Source: Acanthacorydalis orientalis
Lineage: Eukaryota > Arthropoda > Insecta > Megaloptera > Corydalidae
Assembly: GCA_034766995.1 (NCBI GenBank)
Contig: CM068319.1
Coordinates: forward strand, 24,814,959-24,878,958
Length of the DNA stretch: 64,000 nt
Direction of reading: 5' to 3'
Part shown: in pieces, positions 54,360 through 64,000 of the stretch
How the letters are laid out: the number at the start of each line of letters is the position of its first letter
Position numbering within the stretch: position 1 is the stretch's first letter
The notes under the pieces: model-generated
Told to the model about the DNA's origin: nothing
Seen by the model: the letters and a program-made list of their open reading frames with translations, nothing else
Databases searched by the model: none
Made by a program: the position numbers and the translations under genes

Positions 54360-54544
54360 CGAACATATATTATAATTCATGGGAATTAATTTATTATAAA
54401 CAGATTTTGTTTTAATATTTATGTTATTATTACCAATTTTGGAAAATAAGGAAATTAAAGAAATACACATTTATACATATAGAAACCAACAAACGAGGAG
54501 AAATATATTTAAAGAATTTTGGTATAAAACTAGAATGGAACGTG

Positions 54545-54915
54545 TCTAGTAAATTAAGTGAAATATGAAGAGATTTCGTTCTCTTTTCTGAGAAACTTTT
54601 CAATCAATGCGTATTGTTACTCATGAATTATGGATGTGTTGGCTGGTCACTGATTCAAAAATGGTAATAAAAACTCTGTGTTCTACCGAAACTTAGAGAA
54701 AGCAATGACAGAAGTTACGAAAAGAGATTGAAAAAAGAAGTGTGCCTGAGAAGTAATATCATAATTACGGACATAGTAGAAAGTGTTCGTCTTTTGAAGT
54801 GGAAATGGTTCGAACGTGTTGTTAGTATAAAATGGTACACGGAAAATGTATTGAATGAAACATTAAGAATTTGAAATAGCAATGAAAATAATAAAGACAA
54901 AAAAAAGTCCGACAA
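54545..54915 (+). pseudogene. Relic of a non-LTR retrotransposon (LINE) reverse-transcriptase C-terminus
   Basis: Forward-strand translation gives FNQCVLLLMNYGCVGWSL (about 54599-54652), then two stops. After a frame slip it reads EKAMTEVTKRD, and in another frame DIVESVRLLKWKWFERVV (about 54770-54823). These follow the order of the well-known LINE tail: FNQCVLPVLTYG-ETWSL, QRAMER, then TDI-LKW-WAGHV. Several stops and at least one frameshift show it is dead. The clade cannot be fixed from this tail alone; Jockey- or RTE-like elements are both possible. Confidence 0.75.
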
Positions 54916-55487
54916 ATGGTAAATCTGTTCTAAATAACTAACCTTTTGCAGCAGTGATAATAATTTTAATTATGTTCTGTGAAATCGTATTGTCGATTTA
55001 TGTTAATATAAAATTTTAATCTAATATTCATTTCATTCAATGAATTTTATCATTTAGATTATAAAAATATTACATAAGAATATTTAAAATACAGTTTATT
55101 TTACGTCTTCTTGGAATTTTTTTATACATATCCTAATATAAAATTCAATTCGATATCATAAATGCTAATAAGTTTTTTTCGATTCTTAGAATATGTTTTC
55201 TTTTCGGATTTACTTTTTCCCCACACCGACGCTAAGCGATTGTTACAAGAAAAAACTAGTTTCATAGAGAAATATTCTCTTTTTGTTGAATATTTCAAAC
55301 TTATTTTGACGGTTCCTACATTTATTTAAGTACTAAATAATTGCATATGGTTGTTGACTCGCTTAGGAAAATAATGTAATAAAATCATTGTGCTATAGAA
55401 GCGAATGAAGAAAATGAGAATACGTTTATACTTTAAATTATTTGTATTTCAACATTATTATTAAATTGTTTTACGTACACACACATA

Positions 55488-55554
<67 letters not shown>

Positions 55555-55592
55555 AATAATTATTTAACTACAGTTTTTTTAATTCATGAATG

Positions 55593-55637
<45 letters not shown>

Positions 55638-55967
55638 CATAATGATAGGTAATATGTATAGTTAAAATAAATAGTAATGCTTGAAATATGTTTGTTATTA
55701 AATAACAGTCAAATAGATAAACAGCTTTAATTGAATTATGTTCTATAACATATTATAAACGTAATGTATATTAACTTTTAAGCATTAATTACTTGATATT
55801 ATAAACATGTTATCTCAATTTATCTATTAATTGGAATTTAATTATGGTAAACAGTAGCTATTTCTACGGAAATTAGAGTAATTAGTTTCATAAAGCAAAA
55901 ATATTTGCTTTAGTTTCAGATATTTTTATGAAACATATATAATCACACACACACAAACACACACACA

Positions 55968-56005
<38 letters not shown>

Positions 56006-57616
56006 CACAGATACATATATGACGGCTTATGTAAATTTGTGTTTGGATTTGTGGATTGAAAATGAAGAAACATGTTTGTTTATCGTTAATTTTTGTTTTA
56101 TATTAGAAATGAAGGGAATTTTGACAATTTACTGAATTTTTTTAATATTATGTATTTATTAAATGAAGTATCATATTTTTATAATTAATAAGATAAAGAT
56201 TTATTTATGCAAATTTAAATAAAAACATTTTTATATGAGATGAAAGTGAAATATTCTGTATCTTCTTCTGAAATGTCTGAAAACACTTGTTTATATATAT
56301 GAAGTTTTTTGTTTAATTTTCAAACTTTAATTTTGTATTTATACTAATGGAACATATTCGTGAGACAGCCAATATAGGTTAAAGTATGTACATGAAGTAA
56401 TTTTTTTAAATGATCAGAGTATAACTTATATACATTGTATTAAATGTTTCTTTTCTTTTTGGTTATATTGTACTGGAGAATATTTAATTTTTAAATAATG
56501 AAGTTCAAAATTATAAAAAAATCATATAAATAAATAAATTACATATTTGTAAAATAATAGGAATTGTCTTGTTTTAAAAAAGAAATTCCTGTATTTTTAT
56601 TCTATTATCTACTGGTTGATATAAAATATATAAATTTCATTCAAGATGTGAAGTAAATACTTTACCTGCTTGTTTGGAAAATTAGATGATTTATTTGAAC
56701 CGATTAAGATAGTAAAAATATTTTTATATTGTATATTAATTGCAAGCCCGTTTTAAATTTAGTAAATATTAAAAATAATAATTTCATTTATACTTACAAA
56801 TGTAAAATAAAATCGAAAAAAAACAGCAAGGTTAGAATAATTAAATAAACTAATTGTAGTTCTCATGGAAATTAATCTATGTTTTAAAACATGACGTAAA
56901 GTTGATTTATTGAACGTTGTCAATATATTTATCGATTAGCAATTTTGTTTCAAAAAATGTCATAATATTTGACACATCAATGTTCTGAGCATGTAATATC
57001 ATTGCTACAGGGAACGTTATTTATGAAAATTATATTAATAGAGTAATCAGAATAAATAAAATATATGATATCTTTATTACTACTAAGGATAAAATTATAC
57101 AAGTATGATTGAACGTTTCAAATATGCAACGTCAAAAGACTGGACATTAATTATAATATATAGCATCGACATATATATATTGATAAAAACAAGGGTTAAA
57201 TTTGTAACAGAAGTTGAAAGTTAGAAATTTTTGCACGCAAAATCGCAAAAAAAAACTGTCGACAGAAGAAAAATTGAAGACTGAATTGAATTGTGTTCAT
57301 CTAGTGGTTGATTGACAGGCATTGATGATGCTGATGGTGGATGTATATGTACGCAGTGTTTGTGTGCATGAAAAGAAAATTAGAAAAAACTCGAAACGTG
57401 AAATAATTTCGGTTTTAATTGTTTTATTTCATTACAGTTGTTTTTATTAAAGTTAAATAATACAACATAAACAAAAAACCATTATGTGCTCTCTGCCGCA
57501 ATAAAACATAATTAATTTACTTTCAGAATGTAAAATAAACAGCAACATTTATTAAACACATTGAAAATAAAAAAAATATAATTAACATGTATCTTCAACA
57601 GACAAGTTTTAAATCA

Positions 57617-57653
<37 letters not shown>

Positions 57654-58216
57654 TTAGAAGAAAAATAAATATAAAGAAATATATAATTACAGAAAATAAT
57701 TCGAGGTATATAACTTGACAACCGTCATTGGCAGCCATTGGCGCATTTGTTTCATTTCTGATTATAATTTAAAGAGAACAAAATGTCAGTCAACAAGGTG
57801 AACAAGGGAAATGTCCGAGTATACTGTTCGAGAAAAATGCGTTACTCTTGAAGTGGTTAGAGAAACAGGTCGACAATACAAGTAAAATAGAAGTGACGAA
57901 TTTTACTTGTTGCATATGTATTGTCATTTTGTAATTATATTTTCTCATTTTACATCTATATTAAAATTCACACATCGTTAAATCTATTTACACACATTTA
58001 TATATATATATATATATATAATAAAAATATTGTGAAGATATTAATATAAAAATATATGAGAAATATATAAATACGTAAATAAAAAAAGTAAATATAAAAA
58101 TGAAAATAAATAACAGTCCGTGTTGTGTTAACAAATGAGCAGTACGTAACTTTTAATGTAAAATTAAGATGCATCTTTGGATTTATTAAATAGTAACTAA
58201 TTAATTTATAAAAATA

Positions 58217-58251
<35 letters not shown>

Positions 58252-60100
58252 AGAGACGTTTAAGAATATTTGTGAGAAGATTAACACTCTGTCACTAAAC
58301 AAAACTATTATATCAGTGTCTGTTATCAGTGCTCACATCAGATGAAAAACTTCAAAGAAAACAAAAAACAACTGGAATACAAAATAAAAACAATTCAGAA
58401 CTTTTAACAGCAACAAACAAAAAAGTGAAGAAGCCTTTAGGGAATATTAAAAAGAGTGACAGAAAAACTGTTGAAAATGCAACTGAAATGTGATATATAA
58501 TTGAACATGTAAAATCTTGAAAATTGGTAAATTTTATAAAAGAAAATACTTGGAGTATTTACAATATTAAATTAAATTAGATTTTTTTTGTATTTTTGTT
58601 ATTTTCTATTTTTATTTATTTATTTATAACAATTAATAAAACTGTATTTCGGCCAAAAATTATTTTTGACATTAATATTCGTATTAAAAAAAAGATATAG
58701 TTATAATAAAGAAAAAAATTAAATGAATGGATACATGGTTGAATGGATACATCAAGCTATAAATCTAATAAATGATAATTATTTTCTTGTTGACTAAAAA
58801 AAATAGATATATTTTGAATGATTTACTTATCAGTTTAAGTTCTGATTTAATAAAATCCATCTTTATATTTTCCTATTTAGTTTTTCTATTGTGTAGTATG
58901 TTTCATTCATTTTGAAATAATGTATCAAAAGGAATATAGAATAAAACAGGAAATATATTGTATTAAGATTAATAAATTGCCATAGATAGGAGGTTAATAT
59001 TACAAAATTCAGAAATGCTAGACTAAGTCGTAGAATATAATTTTATATTAGGCTTAGAAATTACAATCAAAACTATTAAATTGCTTTAAAAACCTATTGT
59101 ATTGTGATTGTAAACAATCATATTAGAAATAAACAATGTGGAATTAGTCAAATAAAAGTGTTTAACAATAGTAAATTATTTCCCACACTTATATTTGAAT
59201 TATTAACATAAAAATACTCTATGTACTATACAAAATACATGAGATACTCTATTTGACGTTTATATATTTATATCTAAGATGCGATAATACATTAAAAGTA
59301 TTTTGCGCCATCAGGACATAGAAAAGAGAAAAAATATATCGATTTCTTATTATGGATGAAATTTTATCCAGTGATAGTGTATTCTAGTGTAATTTCTTGC
59401 TAAAAATTGCATGCTATTATACTTTTAATAAATATACTAATTTATAGTAAATTAAACAAATAAAAATAGTATTTGTAGTACTAACATTGCTGAATAATCA
59501 TTAGCATCTAGTATAACTGAAAATTATTTATAAAATTTAATTAACAATTGTAAAAAATATATTTAAATATGTGTTAGGAAATTGATGAACATAATGAATA
59601 TATTTTTAGTGGTATATTATTAAAAATTTTAATAGAAGTGTTACTTTATATATTACTTTATATTTAAAGACATATTAATAATACAAAAATTCAATGTGTA
59701 CTCAAAAAAAGTGTTTATTTTTGTTTTATAACATCTCTTATGGCGTCATTTTTATATAACTGGAATGAGCGATTTTACAAAAATAAAATCGAGTGAAATT
59801 TCAAAAAAAATTCTAACTTTGATTTACTTAATTTGGGAATTTTTTGTGCATTTTCTTTGCGGAAATTTATATAAAGATCCATACATAAAATACACATTAT
59901 TATTTATGTGACTTATTTATATTAAATCTAAAAACAGTTGATGATATATTTTTCAATATAAAAATGTGAACTAGAAAAGAATATTAATTAAATTCGATAG
60001 ATACACCTTGAAAGCAAAATTTTCTACTGTGACAACACTTAGATACAATGGAATAAAAAATAACAACCATTTTCTAACTTCAAAAAGCATCGAGAATTGA
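54916..60100. other. Gene desert
   Basis: AT filler with TA/CA tracts. A mildly GC-richer stretch sits at 57290-57370 (TGATGATGCTGATGGTGG). Nothing else recognisable. Confidence 0.5.
55490..55633. repeat. Two (AT)n tracts
   Basis: 55490-55551 and 55598-55633, pure; a CA-TA tract follows at 55944-56000. Confidence 0.93.
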
Positions 60101-60345
60101 ATTTAGCGTGTAGTTCGTTATCCTTTGAGAGAGTATTGAGCTGCCTGTCGACAACTGTGGAGCGATAGAGACACGCGTTAAGGCTAATGTCGTTATCGTC
60201 AGATACGTAATTCACTTATGAATTCACGTCGGAATAAAGACCCATTTGTACTTGGAGAGGAAAGCACAAAGTTCATTACTACATACTAACTTTTCACACC
60301 CAATACTGGCACGGTGATCACATTCAGCGCGCATAAAACATTTCT
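60101..60345. other. Island of higher GC and sequence complexity
   Basis: Contains GAGCTGCCTGTCGACAACTG, ACACGCGTTAAGG and a run near 60310-60340 with CACGGTGATCAC and AGCGCGCAT. No open frame of note. It has the look of a conserved non-coding element or an untranslated exon. Confidence 0.25.
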
Positions 60346-62599
60346 ACGTGTATGTGTACAACAGTAAATGCATATAGGTGTATAAGAATACGTTATTATT
60401 TTAGGAAACTGAAATACTCACATGTTGATATAATGCTTTAAACGGTATCAAACGTAAAAATACGGCAACAATAAAAAGATTTCACCTATAATGCATCTTT
60501 TTTTAAAGAAATATCAATATGTTTTAAGTATTACTTTTTTTAAAAGCAATATTTTATTGTAAAACTTGATATTTATATCTCGAATATATGTAATTATATT
60601 TTTAATTTCTATGTTGTTTATATAAAAATGGTTCTCCAATGAAGAGAACAAAAATAATTTAATGACATTTATGAAAGTTCCTGAATTATAATATTGATTT
60701 TAATTGAAAATATTCATCGAGTATTTGGTTCGCAAGAAAATATTATTTAATTGTTTTTAAGTGTACTAAAAATAGTTATTTCTAAAACAAATATCTATAT
60801 CTGCAATCTATATTACATTCCCAAACAAAGAGATAAAATCCCAATAAAATAATTACAATCATATATTTCAAGATTTAATAAAATGTGATGTAATATTTAA
60901 ATTTAACATTTTAATATGATTTTTATCTATAATAGCAAAACTATAAAACACTTCATCTTTCACTCTAAATTTTTGAACTTAATACAATTTTGTTATCAAT
61001 AGTTTTCATTGTATATGGACTATTTATTATATTTAATATTAATTTAATTATAATTAAAAAATGTAAAAATTAAAATACTACGAGGTTTAATATTTCGTGA
61101 AATGTGATTATATTTATAAGATATTAAAAAAAATGATAACGAATTTGTCAAAATAACATACCTATTTTATTATTGTACCTGGATTCATATAAATTTGCAT
61201 GAAAAAAATACTTACTTAGTTATGTTTTTTTTCTGCTTTAATTGATTTTATTATAAATAACTATTATTATATCATAATAAATGTAAATATCAAGAATAGT
61301 TAAATTTATGGTTACTTTTTTAAGGTTTTTTTATCGTTTGTCTAACGTTGCATATACATTCATTTTTGAATATTAAATAATAATTTGTTGTACGGTTATT
61401 TTTTATAGTTTATTAACAAAAGACAATAATATTGAATAACACAATTAGAAAAGAAAATAATATAAAATTAATTTAGCGAAAAAAGCATTATGAAACTACT
61501 TTTCTTAATATACTTGTATATAAGGTCAAAGTACACGTTCACAAAAATATATGAGTTGTCTTAACAAATACAATTCTTTTTTTTTATTTGAGTCATAAGA
61601 CTAGTACATAATCCACATTTTCACGAAAGTGAAGGAGACAATTGTTTTCATAATGAAAAATGAGATATCATAAGGTTGAGTTAGAACTCATGATACACTT
61701 CTCAAGAGAAGTCACGTTAGTCACTCAGTTGTGATTATCTCATATTATTTATACATATGCTTTATATTTTATTTTCAGTCTAAAGTATTGAATTCAATTT
61801 ACAAAATGTCTTCTTATTTTAAAATTCTAGAATATAAAAAAATAATTAAAACAAATTCAGAAGAAATCAGTAACTTAACATCCAAGTATATTTATTTCTT
61901 AATCGATTAAAGAGTTGATGTTTTGTTTATTTTCATAATGCAATAAAAACTATCTAAGTGGATTATTTATTCTTTATTACGATTATAATATAACATTAAT
62001 TATGTATGTTTAATAATAGTTTAATATAATTAAATAACTTAGTATTAAAGGTTTTAGTTCTACTTTAGAAATATATATCTAAATATATTATTAAATACAA
62101 AAAATATTGTGTTTATATAGCGGTGAATATTTTTAAGCATTTATCGTCAGTATGTTTTTAACTAGCACTTCTACAGAATTTTAAACTTATGTTTTACCCT
62201 GAGAACTAATTATCCAGGTCAAATGGCACAAAGTTATTTTTTTTGGTCAGAGAAGAGAAACCACAAGAAAACTTTTTAATACGGTCGGTTAAACAGACAG
62301 GGTTCCCTTGAAAGTTAAGAATAGCGAACAAGTTCATTATCAATTGTTTTATGTTTTAAGCTTTATTAATTTATATCTTTTTCTTAAATTTCCAAACGTT
62401 CTTTTTTAAAAATATAATTTTCAATGATACTCCGAGGGTTGATATTTTTCCATTTTAAGAAGTATTTGTTTAATTAACTAGTTGATTATATATAATTTTA
62501 CATGAACGCCTTGTAGATTTATTAGGTTGCGGTAATTTGTGTACGCTATTATTATAATCTATGTGCAATATAACATTTACGGATAATAACACCTCGTGT
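60346..62599. other. AT-rich spacer
   Basis: No gene, RNA or long repeat seen. Notably free of long TA tracts, unlike most of the window. Confidence 0.5.
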
Positions 62600-63200
62600 A
62601 TTCATTAATGAACATGTTTATGTGATATTTTGTTTTGTATTTAACAGCTGCATAAAGCCATCCGACGCTCAATGTAAAACCATTATTGACACAAAAGTCA
62701 GAGGCGTGAGGAGAAACACGTTCGAAACGCATTGTTTTCAGTGTTATGAATATGAATGAACGACACAGCTTGCTGCCAATATGTCTCCCACGCGTGTTGC
62801 CGCCATTATTTCTTAGCGTCGTGGTGGTAGCGTGAGACAACATCAGCGCCTCTGCCAAACGGAGCATAAACGTTGATGTAGAACACTTATTTACTAAATG
62901 TAATTTTGTATGTAAAATTCATCTTGAACGGCGTAATACTTGATGGGGAACAGATATACAGATTGATGACATAGAATTTAAGAAGATTAGAAAATTTAGA
63001 TTGTCGCTATTCGTACTCATGCATTGTTTCGCAGTTCCTTGGAATGAAAGTGATGAATTTGTACAAGTTCGCTTTATATTAAACGTCGATGGTTCAATTC
63101 GAATGCGTCGTTCTTGAATATAATTGAATATATATGGTTAGACGGATGGCGTAAAACGAACAATGGAGATTTCACTATTCGCATACGGCATTGAAAAATA
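62600..63200. promoter_or_regulatory. CpG-rich block near the right edge
   Basis: About 250 bp (62640-62890) have near-balanced base composition, followed by 300 bp of moderate GC. Contents include CAGCTG, ACGCGTGTTGCCGCC, GCCGCCAT (a Pho/YY1-like core) and many CG pairs. A 96-codon minus-strand frame (62867-62577, starting MLRLAEALM) and a plus-strand frame after a TTTAACAG acceptor-like site (from 62657) are both open. Neither resembles a family I know. A promoter or 5' exon of a gene beyond the window is the best guess. Confidence 0.35.
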
Positions 63201-64000
63201 CATTTCAACAGATATTATCACGTTAGATATATAAAACTCTGATTAGATTTAATGTACTATAGTAGTTCAGTACTGATACCTTATATACTTCTGACATTCA
63301 GTTGAATTAAATAATTCATTCCTTTATATATTTTATAATTGTTGAAATTTTTAAATATCGAACTCATTTTGATGTGTTAAGACAATTTTCAATTCAAGAT
63401 ATATTAAGATTAATATTTAATATCTAACTATACAATTCATTTTCAAAAGATGTATTACAGTATATGCTAGATAAAAGAAAGCAATGAGAAATAAGTATAA
63501 TTTTTTCACATAATATAAATTATATTTTGTTTTTAATTAAATAGGTACTATGTAAACGGTTGATACGCATTTCATTAAAATTATACACCAGACATTTTAA
63601 AAAGTGATAAAAATATAATTTAAGCTTTAAGCTCAAGCTCTGTCATAATCTTGGGATTTATATAGATGATTCTTATTAGTAAAAAAAATATTTCATGTAT
63701 AATATAAACATATGAGGAAAGCTTATAAAATAATGAAAAATGTCATATATGTATATATATATTGGAACTAATAAATAATAAATACATTAACCCTTAAGCT
63801 TCCAAAAATGCAAAAGAATGTTTTTGAATACAAGTTATATTGTAAAAAAATATAACTCAATTTATAAATTTTTCAAGTTTATAATTAATACATTTATAAA
63901 TAAATAATGAATCATTCATTTTATAAAAAAAGTGACTATATTTTTATTCACATAAAAATTAAAAAAATATTTTGTAACTCCACTATATTTCGACTGAAAT
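63201..64000. other. AT-rich right edge
   Basis: Nothing recognisable. Confidence 0.5.

Larger units (their letters stand above)
44641..54544. other. Gene desert
   Basis: Mostly AT filler and microsatellites. Exceptions are the POU-type island (47130-47420), an island at 48960-49170 with the palindrome ACCTGCCCAGGT, and one at 52670-52860 with GGCACCTGTCAGTC. A 60-codon frame at 52006-52188 has an ordinary ATG but no recognisable homology. Confidence 0.4.

Noticed and set aside
63080..63110. GGTTCAATTCGAATGC as a tRNA B-box
   Set aside because: No matching A-box, acceptor stem or cloverleaf around it.

Overview
The window is animal nuclear DNA, most likely from an insect. It is extremely AT-rich and carries more than 40 long (TA)n or mixed (TA)/(CA) microsatellites. 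Genes are sparse, have introns and GT-AG splice sites, and end in AATAAA-type signals. A Gly/His/Ala-rich secreted cuticle-type protein with a four-codon first exon points to an arthropod. A hymenopteran would fit the base composition, but nothing here proves the order. I found no tRNA, rRNA, CRISPR or bacterial-style operon.

Three protein-coding genes are well supported, all in the left half. (1) 3912-5157 (+) is a two-exon cytochrome b561 domain protein of the CYB561D2 type, whose 490-bp intron is about 40% microsatellite. (2) 16375-24602 (+) is a three-exon B4GAT1-type beta-1,4-glucuronyltransferase of the dystroglycan O-mannosyl glycan pathway. A CpG-rich block with an NRF-1-like site near 13.5 kb and a splice acceptor at 16266 suggest an upstream non-coding exon. 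(3) 29777-31811 (-) is a small secreted Gly/His/Ala/Trp-rich protein. Its first exon encodes only Met-Lys-Phe-Leu, lies 1.5 kb upstream of the main exon and is preceded by a TATA box. The three genes have unrelated functions, and nothing suggests they work together.

The right half, from about 32 kb to 64 kb, has no confidently recognised gene. It is AT-rich filler broken by islands of higher GC or unusual motif content (about 35.4, 38.2-38.7, 39.3-39.5, 42.0, 44.5, 47.2-47.4, 49.0, 52.7, 60.1 and 62.6-63.2 kb). These could be enhancers, 5' exons of a neighbouring gene, or parts of a very large intron.

Several decayed mobile elements can be read directly: a 557-bp internally deleted mariner (36959-37515) with matching terminal repeats, TA target duplications and a broken helix-turn-helix fragment; a 491-bp hAT-like non-autonomous element (7027-7517); a LINE reverse-transcriptase tail (about 54545-54915); and a possible tRNA-derived SINE head (2987-3044). 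The most unusual signal is a dispersed repeat present as two inverted pairs (27.85-28.03 kb and 36.66-36.85 kb). Each arm starts with CTGAAGA or a close variant, and the best copy can be drawn as a small hammerhead-ribozyme-like fold, as known from Penelope-like retroelements.
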